This document shows positions 8,495-16,262 of a stretch of DNA of 44,135 bases, piece by piece. How positions within the stretch are numbered: position 1 is the first letter of the stretch; each line of letters starts with the position of its first letter. A model generated the notes under the pieces. It was not told the origin of the DNA, searched no databases, and was given only the letters and a program-made list of their open reading frames with translations. The translations under genes and the position numbers were made by a program. Origin of the DNA: a virus; the IMG/VR virus record IMGVR_UViG_3300006750_000018, positions 1 through 44,135 of that record. One strand, given 5' to 3'.

Positions 8495-8576
8495 ATAATG
8501 ATATGATTTTTTTACGTAAAGGAAATGTCTTTTACTTAACTTACAAATACTTATTCTCAAAAAATCATATCATTAT
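8495..8576. promoter_or_regulatory. Divergent control region bounded by an 18-bp inverted repeat
   Basis: ATAATGATATGATTTTTT at 8495-8512 and its exact reverse complement at 8559-8576, separated by 46 bp that include TTTACGTAAA. One arm touches the ATG of 8575 and the other lies 3 bp from the ATG of 8491. It could be two copies of one promoter or an operator pair. Confidence 0.7.
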
Positions 8577-8721
8577 GGAATTATACGACATCATAGAATT
8601 ATTGCAGGAAGCCATACAAGAAAAGGATTGGGATTTAATAGTAGAATGTAAGGATAGGTTGGAAGTAGTTCATGACTTGAACGATGGGAGTCTGGACAAG
8701 TACTTCGAGTTGGAGGACTAG
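8575..8721 (+). CDS. Small acidic hypothetical protein
   Basis: 48 aa: MELYDIIELLQEAIQEKDWD at the N-terminus, KYFELED at the C-terminus. All helical and strongly acidic. The start is internal to a longer open frame; it was chosen because the inverted-repeat promoter arm abuts it. Acidic helical miniproteins of this kind can be DNA mimics or anti-defence factors, but nothing here shows that. Stop codon overlaps the convergent lipoprotein gene at a CTAG. Confidence 0.55.
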   Translation: MELYDIIELLQEAIQEKDWDLIVECKDRLEVVHDLNDGSLDKYFELED

Positions 8722-9635
8722 TTAATGCGTTCCAACCATACATTCATAGAACCTGGGGTTCCGAATATGCCATTCATAGTTAAGTTATTTAACTCCCCCA
8801 CATCTATGAAGGATAATCCAACATGTCCAGAATAGTTACCACCAAGTGTGACACATTCGTAGAGTGTTAAATTATACATATTATTGCCAACGTTGTTAGA
8901 AAAGGAATAGGTATTTGTATAATATCCGTTAATGTTATAAGTTACACCACTAATAAAATTAAGAGTGTCGTTAGGATAAACAGGAGTCAACCCGTCATCG
9001 TAACGAGTTATCACCCAAGAAGTGCCGATTAATTGTAGGTGTCCAGGAGTAGTCTCTGCTTCAAGATTAAGGATTCCCCCATACGTATAGTTTAATTCAC
9101 TTATAAACACACAAGAGGGGCAATCGTACCCCAATCTCACAAATGTTAAAATAGTGTAATAGTGATAGTTATCACCATTGTGGGATTCATTAGATTCATA
9201 AATTTTCACATGCAATACATTACTATTAAAATCTAAAATACCTAAATTTCTCGCTGAACCATATGGTGGGACCCCTATTAACGTATACTGAGTTTTACTA
9301 CCACTTCCGTGAGTATTATATTCGTAAGTGATGTTATTGTCTAAAGTAAAAATGCCGTTTTCAAAATGCCAAGTCGTGACACCCTGTTCAATGTTATCTA
9401 TGTCTGTTGACGAACCACCAAATATGTCCAGATTGGAAACCGTTTGGTTTATACTAAAGTGGTTGTAGTAGGTCAAGGCTCCACTAGTTAAATTTTCAGT
9501 GTATGCCCTACCATTAACCAATACCCATTCCGTACCTTCGATGGTGGGTATGGGGCCTACTAAGTCGAATTCATATTTTTTACAACTAGTTAAAATTAAT
9601 ATCATTAAACTGAGGTATAAAAAAAATTTATTCAT
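8718..9635 (-). CDS. Phage-encoded lipoprotein with duplicated beta domain
   Basis: 305 aa from the ATG at 9635, chosen because it gives a clean signal peptide (MNKFFLYLSLMILILTSCKK) with lipobox LTSC; the open frame extends to 9680. Two similar lipocalin-like beta domains follow, each opening with a Gly-Thr-x-Trp-Val strand (EGTEWVLVNG at ~29, IGTSWVITRY in the second half). Rich in Asn, Tyr, Thr and Gly. The host-type promoter at 9678-9709 suggests expression in the infected cell rather than in the virion. Possible surface-modification or superinfection-exclusion factor (inference). Confidence 0.8.
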   Translation of the reverse strand: MNKFFLYLSLMILILTSCKKYEFDLVGPIPTIEGTEWVLVNGRAYTENLTSGALTYYNHFSINQTVSNLDIFGGSSTDIDNIEQGVTTWHFENGIFTLDNNITYEYNTHGSGSKTQYTLIGVPPYGSARNLGILDFNSNVLHVKIYESNESHNGDNYHYYTILTFVRLGYDCPSCVFISELNYTYGGILNLEAETTPGHLQLIGTSWVITRYDDGLTPVYPNDTLNFISGVTYNINGYYTNTYSFSNNVGNNMYNLTLYECVTLGGNYSGHVGLSFIDVGELNNLTMNGIFGTPGSMNVWLERIN

Positions 9636-9677
9636 AAGTAAGTGTTTTAAAGGTGTGTATTTTATGTTGTAATACCA

Positions 9678-9709
9678 CAAAGATAACTAATTATTCTATA
9701 ATAACCAAA
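9678..9709 (-). promoter_or_regulatory. Host-type promoter TTTG-N20-TATCTTTG
   Basis: On the - strand: TTTG (9709-9706), 20 nt, TATCTTTG (9685-9678). It drives the lipoprotein gene with a ~35-nt leader. Confidence 0.75.
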
Positions 9710-9731
9710 TACTTATAATAAAAAGTATAAG

Positions 9732-10055
9732 ATGGGTAATGCCTTTAAATTAAGTGTACATCTAGAACATATTATAAAAGATATAGTTAAGAAACAAAAA
9801 GTGCATTATACTGAAGAAGGTTTAAGGGAAAATATATTTACGTTCTTAGATACTATTTATGATAATGGGGGGGAGTTTAACTTAACAGAAGCAACAAAAT
9901 TAATGAGGGGAGGATTCAAACATCAACTAATTGAGGAGGTGATGTGTCAAATGTCTGACGATGAAGACTACCTTACTTCCACTATTAATAAAAAGATTAA
10001 TACACTTTCTAAACATTATATGAGAGAGTGGACAACTAAAAAAATAAGTAAATGA
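9732..10055 (+). CDS. Hypothetical helical protein, first gene of internal-protein-like operon
   Basis: 107 aa, helical (LSVHLEHIIKDIVKKQKVHY), basic, no signal peptide. Not recognised. TACTTATA at 9710-9717, 14 nt before the ATG, is a one-mismatch version of the TATTTATA box. The stop codon is coupled to the next gene by an ATGA overlap at 10052, so it opens a four-gene operon running to 11508. Confidence 0.65.
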   Translation: MGNAFKLSVHLEHIIKDIVKKQKVHYTEEGLRENIFTFLDTIYDNGGEFNLTEATKLMRGGFKHQLIEEVMCQMSDDEDYLTSTINKKINTLSKHYMREWTTKKISK

Positions 10056-10384
10056 AAAAAGTAGTAAAACTTACGGAATCACAACTAGTTCAAATCATCG
10101 AAAACTTAACGCTAGGCCATGAACTAGAAGAAAAAAAAGAAGACTCTTCTATGGGAAATCAGATTGAGCCTAAATCTAGAGATGCTAATCCAGTAGCAAA
10201 AAAAGCCTTTAATGATATTGTAGGACATTTAGAAGCCACTAAAGGAGCTTTTAGTTTAAGAAATAAAAGTACCACAGAAAACTTAGAAGATGATAAACTT
10301 AAAAAGACCTGGAAATGGAAAACTAATGATGGAAGAGTTGATGTAGCTGTTACCGTTGATGTTAAAATGAACAATAAAAAATGA
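10052..10384 (+). CDS. Small protein with capsid-targeting-like leader
   Basis: 110 aa, starting MKKVVKLTESQLVQIIENLT, a basic then amphipathic helix like those at 10381 and 13924. A potential L-E-E site lies at 25-27. The C-terminal half (KKTWKWKTNDGRVDVAVTVD) looks like a small beta sheet. ATGA overlaps at both ends show tight coupling in the operon. Inference: packaged internal protein. No enzyme motif. Confidence 0.65.
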   Translation: MKKVVKLTESQLVQIIENLTLGHELEEKKEDSSMGNQIEPKSRDANPVAKKAFNDIVGHLEATKGAFSLRNKSTTENLEDDKLKKTWKWKTNDGRVDVAVTVDVKMNNKK

Positions 10385-11508
10385 AAAAAGTAATCGTAAC
10401 TGAAACTGAGTTAATAACTATAATTAAAACTATGGTTAATGAACAGGAAGAGGGTACTTCGGATGCTGGTGGTACTGGTGCGAAGACTTGGGAAACTGGG
10501 TTGACTAGGGGGCCGGCAAATCCCGCCGGTGGTGGTGTAAGTCACTGGGCAGACTCTTATAATATTGGTAGGGGTAAAGGAAATCCATTATGGGAGGACA
10601 GTGAGGAAGATGGACCAGTACAAATAAAGCAAGAAAAGGATAGACCTAGGGTTAGACCTAAAAAGAATCCTGAACCATTCGACTTCACAGTTAATGATGA
10701 CGGATTCACCATCGCAGATAGGGACATTAGGAGTTATTACAATGAACCTTCTTTTGATGAGATGAAAAGAAAACACTCAATAGAGTATGATACAGAATTT
10801 GGCACGGGTCCGTTGAATGAGAGTAAATGGTATAATACTTTTTTAGATTTTGTGGGCATCGTAGACCCGACAGGGATTGCCGATGGTATAAACGCGGTGT
10901 CTTACTTCAAACAAGGTGACGTTTTATATGGTATGTTAAGTTTAATATCTTTAATCCCTTATGTGGGAGACGCGGTAGCTAAACCATTTATAGCTCTGAT
11001 GAAGACAGGTAAAATTAACACAAAAGTTATTAATGCAGGGCTTAAAAGTGGAAACTCAGCAAAAGTAGCTGCAGAGATGGGTAAGACAAAAGCGGGGAAA
11101 GCCGTACTAGAGGCTATGAAAAACTCCACCACTCTGAGATTTCTAGGGAAAATAATAAGTAAGATAGGTAAATTACCTGGTTTTAGAAGTTTCGCTAAAG
11201 ATGCTCAAACATATGTTAAAGTGTTCTCTCAAGCAGCAAAACAAACAGGTAAAGTTAAAATATTCCGTAAAGGTGGTGGTGTACTAACTAGAATGCAACG
11301 AAAAGGATTACTCAATAGAACTAAACTATACGCGAAATTTATTAGTTACCTTACAGGGACAGGTGTAGGTGCAGCAGTCATAGAAGGTATGGGTGAAGGT
11401 AAGTTAAATGGTAAATTTAATGAGTTTTTAAACTCAAATGAAGGTATGGAATTCTTTAATACTTTAAATAAAGGAGACCAAGGGGATTTTGTAGACGCAC
11501 TAAAGTAA
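10381..11508 (+). CDS. Candidate internal/ejected protein with toxin-like hydrophobic core
   Basis: 375 aa. The leader MKKVIVTETELITIIKTMVNE ends in V-N-E at 19-21, a possible prohead-protease site. Residues ~25-145 are disordered and Gly/Pro/charged. Residues ~155-200 (DPTGIADGINAVSYFKQGD, LSLISLIPYVGDAVAKP) resemble the hydrophobic 'IPxxGD' segment that precedes effector domains in polymorphic toxins. The rest is basic with Gly/Ala helices and a second hydrophobic patch (YLTGTGVGAAVIEGMG). Inference: packaged protein that enters or crosses the host membrane. No nuclease motif is recognised. Confidence 0.65.
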   Translation: MKKVIVTETELITIIKTMVNEQEEGTSDAGGTGAKTWETGLTRGPANPAGGGVSHWADSYNIGRGKGNPLWEDSEEDGPVQIKQEKDRPRVRPKKNPEPFDFTVNDDGFTIADRDIRSYYNEPSFDEMKRKHSIEYDTEFGTGPLNESKWYNTFLDFVGIVDPTGIADGINAVSYFKQGDVLYGMLSLISLIPYVGDAVAKPFIALMKTGKINTKVINAGLKSGNSAKVAAEMGKTKAGKAVLEAMKNSTTLRFLGKIISKIGKLPGFRSFAKDAQTYVKVFSQAAKQTGKVKIFRKGGGVLTRMQRKGLLNRTKLYAKFISYLTGTGVGAAVIEGMGEGKLNGKFNEFLNSNEGMEFFNTLNKGDQGDFVDALK

Positions 11509-11538
11509 TAAAACAAAAAATTTTAATAGATAACTAAA

Positions 11539-11546
11539 TATTTATA
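11539..11546 (+). promoter_or_regulatory. TATTTATA box, 14 nt before ATG
   Basis: Upstream of the 11561 start. Confidence 0.55.
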
Positions 11547-11560
11547 AGAAACCCAAAAAA

Positions 11561-13912
11561 ATGAAAAGAACTAAAATGTCATTGACGGAAGAATTAAGAA
11601 AAATTGACCACGTGCATGGATACAATAAAAATTTTACGTTAGAAGAGTCAAAAAAATACAGTGAAGAAACTAAAAATCGTACTTACGATTTAAAAATATT
11701 AACAGAATCAGATATTAAATCTAAAAACCCAAAATTACTTAATGAATGGGCACCACTTATCGCAGGACTCGCAAGGATTGCACCTTTCGCGGTAAGAGGT
11801 CTTGCGACATTAGGAAGGGGAGGAGCAGGCATGGGTGCTCGAATCGGTACCCGATTACCATCTTGGGGTAAAAATTTATTAGGTCTAGGGAAGGTATCCA
11901 CTAAAGGATTAAAAACAATCACTGGTAAAAATCTAGCTAAAAGTACAGTTGGTAAAATAGCCTCTGGAAAAAATTTAGGTGCTATCAGTAAAAATATACC
12001 TGGATTAGTAAATGCACAAGCCGCTAAGGGATTGGGTTCTTTGCTTACGTGGGGAACAGGAGCTTGGTTAATTAGCTCGTTTGGTAGTGGGGGTAGTACA
12101 CCTTTACCTGGAGACGCGGTAGCAGGTCAAGAGGATTGGGCAAGTGGTGACCAACCATCAAAAGAGGATTGGTTGTCTATGTGCTTTGCCCCAGAGTACT
12201 ATGATAGTTTGGTGCAGATGGATAACGATGAGAGTAATATAACAGTAACTTTTCAACCAGAATCAGATATCACACAAATAGCAACAGCCATTTATAATGC
12301 GACAGAGGGGGGTGAAAAATACTTTGGAAAAGGTATTGTGGATGTAATATCTTTTGGAGCGACGGAATCTCTAGGGACTGATGAAGAAGGCATTTTCAAA
12401 TCTTTCCAAGCTATCAACACAGTAGGAGATTGTTCACATCTTTCTAAAATTTATCAATTAAAATACGATACTCCTTTATTTGAAGAGTTGATTGATGAAC
12501 TAGATGAATCTGACCTAAATCAAGTTTACAATATTCTTAAAGGAAAACCATTGGCCATTATTAATGGTAAAAGAATATTCACTAGTAAAGATTTAGAAGA
12601 ATTACTAGAAAAGGAAGCTAAAGACGTTATTCAAAGACCTGAAGGTTTACCAGCTTATAGGATTAAGTTTAATTCTCCGTTATTGGGTGGTGCTCTTGTA
12701 GATTTATTTGTCGGTGTAGATGATGGTGGAAACGCACAATTAGCCGCCACATTCAAATCAGGTAGTAAAGACTATCTAGGTCAATTTCAATATATAGCAA
12801 ATTCTGATGATAAGTATTACTTCCAGACTCCATCAGGTGAAATTGGTGCAGTTATAGATGAGGTGAATAAGAAAAAATTAGCCAAAGTATTTGGTAACGC
12901 AGACGATGAATCAGACGCAGAAAAAGATATATTAGTTTTAACTAAGGATATTGAAGTTGGGGGTACCATATATGATGTAGATGAGAATTTGGCAGACATA
13001 GAAGGACCAGAAGGTACTGCTGATGAATACATTGAAGATTTGGTTAGAGACAATCCTACAATAACAAAAAGAAAGCCTACAGCACTTCAAGGAGCTGCTA
13101 TTGCATTAGCGATGGGTGTTAAGGACTTTGAAGTTCTAAGGGAGTCTATTACTGGGTTAGGTGAACTATTAGGAGAAAGTAAATTAGTTGCAGAACAAAA
13201 ATATTCAGTTAGTTTTGATAGGGAAGACAACCAATATAGGGTTAGGAGGGTACGAAAAACAAGTGGAGAGTCGGAGAGTAAACCAGAAAAAGATGATGAA
13301 TCATCATACGGAGTAGCACCTACATTAACTGCAGTTGCAGCTGGTAATGGTATAATCCGAAAAGGGATGAGAGGAGACTCCGTATCCGTAATCCAAAGGA
13401 TAGTAAACGTTAACCCCATAACTGGGATTTTTGATGGTAAAACAGAACAAGGGGTAAAAACATACCAAAAAGGAAAGGGAATTAAATCAGACGGTGTTGT
13501 GGACTCTAAGACCGCTAATTCAATGATAAGTGGTATGGGTGGTGTTACACCACCCAAAACAGAAGTTAGTGGTAGTAAACCACCTAAAACAGAAGTTAGT
13601 GATGGTAAACCATCGAAAGAAACTGAAGACGCTATAAAAATGACCTCTGGAAGGTTTAGTAGTAAAAAGTCTGCTGAGGATAGTTTAGAAAATCTAGAGA
13701 AGATAAATGATACTAAAGCCACCAAAGATGAATGTGTGATGGTGATAGCGGCATCTTCCAAAGCACTACCAACAGTAGGTGGTCCTAACACTTATAAAGT
13801 ATTACAATACTGTTACGCAGCATATAACTTCACTGGTAAAGAAAGTAGACGTGTTAAAAGAAAATACGGAATTAAACATGACGGTGATTTAAGAAATAAA
13901 AGAAGAAGATAA
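11561..13912 (+). CDS. Large virion-type protein with Gly-rich hydrophobic segment and C-terminal peptidoglycan-binding module
   Basis: 783 aa. A charged N-terminus ends in LLNE at 59-62; it is followed by a Gly/Ala-rich hydrophobic segment (APLIAGLARIAPFAVRGLA) and repeated basic GK motifs to ~150, with a membrane-like stretch near 160-172. The middle ~400 residues are unrecognised mixed alpha/beta. Residues ~595-655 form a PG_binding_1-like repeat (IRKGMRGDSVSVIQRI, GIFDGKTEQGVKTYQ). A short PPKTEVS repeat links to a C-terminal Cys-containing module shared with 21-665. Inference: ejected or baseplate-associated wall-binding protein. It sits between two leader-bearing genes. Confidence 0.7.
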   Translation: MKRTKMSLTEELRKIDHVHGYNKNFTLEESKKYSEETKNRTYDLKILTESDIKSKNPKLLNEWAPLIAGLARIAPFAVRGLATLGRGGAGMGARIGTRLPSWGKNLLGLGKVSTKGLKTITGKNLAKSTVGKIASGKNLGAISKNIPGLVNAQAAKGLGSLLTWGTGAWLISSFGSGGSTPLPGDAVAGQEDWASGDQPSKEDWLSMCFAPEYYDSLVQMDNDESNITVTFQPESDITQIATAIYNATEGGEKYFGKGIVDVISFGATESLGTDEEGIFKSFQAINTVGDCSHLSKIYQLKYDTPLFEELIDELDESDLNQVYNILKGKPLAIINGKRIFTSKDLEELLEKEAKDVIQRPEGLPAYRIKFNSPLLGGALVDLFVGVDDGGNAQLAATFKSGSKDYLGQFQYIANSDDKYYFQTPSGEIGAVIDEVNKKKLAKVFGNADDESDAEKDILVLTKDIEVGGTIYDVDENLADIEGPEGTADEYIEDLVRDNPTITKRKPTALQGAAIALAMGVKDFEVLRESITGLGELLGESKLVAEQKYSVSFDREDNQYRVRRVRKTSGESESKPEKDDESSYGVAPTLTAVAAGNGIIRKGMRGDSVSVIQRIVNVNPITGIFDGKTEQGVKTYQKGKGIKSDGVVDSKTANSMISGMGGVTPPKTEVSGSKPPKTEVSDGKPSKETEDAIKMTSGRFSSKKSAEDSLENLEKINDTKATKDECVMVIAASSKALPTVGGPNTYKVLQYCYAAYNFTGKESRRVKRKYGIKHDGDLRNKRRR

Positions 13913-13923
13913 AACATTAAATA

Positions 13924-14775
13924 ATGACTAAATTACAATTTAAAGAATCAGAATTAGTATCGTTTATTGAGGATATGGTAAACGAAGAAACATTAGAACA
14001 TCACAAACCCATTCTTTCAGAATCAAAAGAAAGAAGGATAGGTATTTGGGCTGATAGATTCGAAAGAAAGAGTAGGGGGAAATCCCCAGAACTAGTATTT
14101 GAGAGTTTCTCTAAAGAAATTCACAAACTAAAGAGAAACGGCATATCTACTTCCGATTTATCTAATTACTTACAAAAAAATGAAAGGGTAATTAATGAAC
14201 AAGCTGCTTTTTCAATGTCACAAAATCAAGGTCCGGGGGGGACAGTGTGGGAAACCGTTCGTGAAGGTATATATGGGTGGATATTAAAATTCTTTGGTCT
14301 AAGTGGGGAGTTTGGGACATTTTTGTCTCAATCCCTAGCTAATATTCCTTTTTTTGAGATACCTAAATTAATGAATTGTAATTATCTGGTGCCATTTTTA
14401 ACTAAGGGCATTATAGAATACGCTGTAGGTAAATTTGCAACGACTAAATTAATGGGACAAGGGGGTTTTGAAATGTTATTCCGTAATTCTTTAACTAACT
14501 TAGGGGATAACACTCAATTTTATCAGGATTTAGAGAAAAAAGTTAGAGATACGGTATGTGGTGCGTTAGGGAAAAAGAAAAAGCAAGTGCAGGACTCCTT
14601 GAAAGACGTTGAGGAAGATAGTAAAGAAAAATTTAAAGGACAAGACCTGAGTGGCGGTGGTACTGTCCCACCAGAAACTTCTGGACAACAAAACGTGGTT
14701 TCAGATTTGGGTGATGGGTTAAGTGGGATGGCCAATAAATACTTTCAACAGTTCATGCAAAATCTAAGTAAATAA
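13924..14775 (+). CDS. Candidate internal head protein
   Basis: 283 aa. Leader MTKLQFKESELVSFIEDMVN with V-N-E at 19-21, the same position as in the 10381 protein; further L-S-E and I-N-E sites lie at ~31-33 and ~90. A hydrophobic central part (VREGIYGWILKFFGLSGEFG, IPFFEIPKLMNCNYLVPFL) suggests membrane interaction. The C-terminal third is charged and Gly/Pro-rich. Separated by 11 bp from 11561-13912, so same transcript. No known domain recognised. Confidence 0.65.
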   Translation: MTKLQFKESELVSFIEDMVNEETLEHHKPILSESKERRIGIWADRFERKSRGKSPELVFESFSKEIHKLKRNGISTSDLSNYLQKNERVINEQAAFSMSQNQGPGGTVWETVREGIYGWILKFFGLSGEFGTFLSQSLANIPFFEIPKLMNCNYLVPFLTKGIIEYAVGKFATTKLMGQGGFEMLFRNSLTNLGDNTQFYQDLEKKVRDTVCGALGKKKKQVQDSLKDVEEDSKEKFKGQDLSGGGTVPPETSGQQNVVSDLGDGLSGMANKYFQQFMQNLSK

Positions 14776-14794
14776 TTTAAATAGTATAGAAATA

Positions 14795-14843
14795 AAAAAG
14801 GTCCCAAGAGGAGGGTCTAAAGTTCCACTACGTGGAAGCTTTT
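14795..14843. terminator. Weak terminator-like hairpins between converging units
   Basis: TTCCAC-TAC-GTGGAA (14823-14837) followed by GCTTTT could end the + strand operon. On the - strand an imperfect CCC/GGG stem followed by six T (complement of 14795-14815) could end the RNA island. Both are weak. Confidence 0.35.
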
Positions 14844-14900
14844 CAGCACTATTAATGTTTTTGGTGGGTTCTATTAAATATGTAGTAAATTACGAAAGTA

Positions 14901-15012
14901 TTATCTTCTACCTTTAATCCAACTATTCTCAATATATTCGTTTAACTCTTCTTTCTTTATCTTCTTATTGGAACCATCTTTGGTTATCCAACAAGTAAGG
15001 TACAAAAGTTCA
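14901..15012 (-). pseudogene. Fragment of a NUMOD/HNH-endonuclease-associated module
   Basis: - strand reading frame ending in WITKDGSNKKIKKEELNEYI then ENSWIKGRR and TAA. The pattern W-x-T-x-G-x-N-K-x-I-K-K ... W-x-K-G-R is typical of the short C-terminal repeats found on phage homing endonucleases and related proteins. No start codon or catalytic domain is upstream; the frame runs into a degenerate tRNA. I read it as the tail of a decayed mobile endonuclease gene. Confidence 0.5.
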
Positions 15013-15013
15013 G

Positions 15014-15095
15014 GGAGACGGAGGTGGGAATCGAACCCACATTTGCAACTCCTATTACGGATATGTAGTTCGTAGCTACACTCGGTTACACCTGC
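15014..15095 (-). tRNA. Degenerate tRNA-like sequence (possible ACG anticodon)
   Basis: Good T arm (GTGGG-TTCGATT-CCCAC) and a perfect 5-bp/7-nt anticodon-like arm (TGTAG-CTACGAA-CTACA, anticodon ACG), but the D arm is missing and the acceptor stem pairs at only about 4 of 7 positions. A long variable region recalls class II tRNAs. Its 5' end overlaps the stop of 15086-15382. Probably a decayed tRNA. Confidence 0.35.
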
Positions 15096-15382
15096 ATTTT
15101 ATCGACATATTCGATATATTCGTTATATTCTTCGTCACTGGCTGGTCTTGACGTTCGCCAATGATAACCTTTGCGATACCAATCAAACCATTGTCCAATC
15201 TTTGATGATGAGCCATAGGTCTTACTTTGTAGTAAGAATACTGGCTCCAACCAGAACCACCATACCCGTTGTGAGGTATATTGATAGATTCTCATAGGTA
15301 AGAATGCGAATTTTGGTACAACCCTAAACTGCTCCCATTGTTCATACCCATTGGTAACTCTTTTCTCTTCGTGAAATCTCAT
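15086..15382 (-). CDS. Small aromatic-rich hypothetical protein
   Basis: 98 aa, rich in Trp, Tyr and Phe (YTSQRVWWFWLEPVFLLQSK, WFDWYRKGYHWRTSRP). Central hydrophobic stretch but no clean membrane helix. Not recognised. It starts 1 bp after the upstream gene stop (15384), so it is third in a - strand operon with 15709-16203 and 15384-15692. Confidence 0.6.
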   Translation of the reverse strand: MRFHEEKRVTNGYEQWEQFRVVPKFAFLPMRIYQYTSQRVWWFWLEPVFLLQSKTYGSSSKIGQWFDWYRKGYHWRTSRPASDEEYNEYIEYVDKMQV

Positions 15383-15383
15383 A

Positions 15384-15692
15384 TTACTTACCTTTTACTT
15401 CGTACTTAATGAAACATTCTTTACAATGGTCAGGACAAGCTATGTAAACTGGTGTCTTACCACATTTGCTACATACCATTTCTTCTATCTCTTCCTCATT
15501 CCTATTCCTTAGTTTCCAACCAATATAATTGACGATTGTCCCTACGAAAAGGAAAAGGTCGAATCCAAGCATTAGTTTCACGTTCTGCTCAGTGAGCATT
15601 ATAACCGAATCGAATAAGACGACCAACACAATAAGTGCTGGTATGTTTATAGTACTCTTGTACTCTCTTAAGAAGTTCTTAATTTTGCTCAT
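15384..15692 (-). CDS. Membrane-anchored zinc-knuckle-like protein
   Basis: 102 aa. Two hydrophobic helices (INIPALIVLVVLFDSVIML at ~16-34 and FDLFLFVGTIVNYIGW at ~44-60), then a short cytosolic Cys cluster CSKCGKT...CPDHCKECF that fits a treble-clef or small zinc site (C-x2-C ... C-x3-C-x2-C). Function unknown. Middle gene of a - strand operon whose host-type promoter lies at 16208. Confidence 0.65.
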   Translation of the reverse strand: MSKIKNFLREYKSTINIPALIVLVVLFDSVIMLTEQNVKLMLGFDLFLFVGTIVNYIGWKLRNRNEEEIEEMVCSKCGKTPVYIACPDHCKECFIKYEVKGK

Positions 15693-15708
15693 ACCTCACT
15701 TATACTTC

Positions 15709-16203
15709 TTACTTTAATTTTTCCATAATAGTGGAAAGGTATTCATATTTATTTTCACTAATACCTAATAAGAATCCCACCAACTCCTTTGGTGATAGTT
15801 TACTAAGGGTTCTAGTGTCGATTATATCACCTATCTTAAAGTGTGTGTCACCATCTAGTAATTCAACTTTCAAATACTCTTGTAACCCCTTATGGTATAT
15901 GTATGGTAAACCACTCTTATAATACTCAATCTCGTCAGGATGTGCATAACGTAAGCAAGATTCTTCATGACCAGACTTAGGGGAATTATGTATTCTACCC
16001 TGTGGGTGACCATTGGCGTAATATTCATAAGACCAATGCGTTATCATCCACGGCTCCCTACAAATATGTTCTGGGTATTCACCATGATTGAAACATACCC
16101 AATCACCAGTTTTAAATGTTCTCTCATTATCAACACATTCCCTTAGTTGGACTAATTCATCTTCCAACTTTGAAATTCTTTCTATGCAATCTTTCTTTTC
16201 CAT
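15709..16203 (-). CDS. Hypothetical protein with N-terminal coiled coil
   Basis: 164 aa. Residues 1-27 (MEKKDCIERISKLEDELVQL) look like a short coiled coil. The middle (TGDWVCFNHGEYPEHICREP, RIHNSPKSGHEESCLRYAHP) is rich in His, Cys and Tyr and may bind metal. The C-terminal ~45 residues look helical (LSKLSPKELVGFLLG). Not recognised. The host-type promoter ends 4 nt before the ATG, so it is leaderless and likely early. Confidence 0.65.
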   Translation of the reverse strand: MEKKDCIERISKLEDELVQLRECVDNERTFKTGDWVCFNHGEYPEHICREPWMITHWSYEYYANGHPQGRIHNSPKSGHEESCLRYAHPDEIEYYKSGLPYIYHKGLQEYLKVELLDGDTHFKIGDIIDTRTLSKLSPKELVGFLLGISENKYEYLSTIMEKLK

Positions 16204-16207
16204 ACAA

Positions 16208-16238
16208 CAAATATACTACTAATATCTGAGAATGTCAA
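16208..16238 (-). promoter_or_regulatory. Host-type promoter TTG-N20-TATATTTG, leaderless
   Basis: On the - strand: TTG, 20 nt, TATATTTG (16215-16208), 4 nt, ATG (16203). It also reads as TTGACA-N17-TATATT. Confidence 0.75.
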
Positions 16239-16262
16239 TCAATTGGCTACCAAAAGTTCCAG

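Noticed and set aside
13087-13791. 234-codon open frame on the - strand inside the 783-aa gene
   Set aside because: Codon shadow of a well-supported + strand gene with recognisable domains; Ser/Leu/Pro-rich composition typical of antisense frames.
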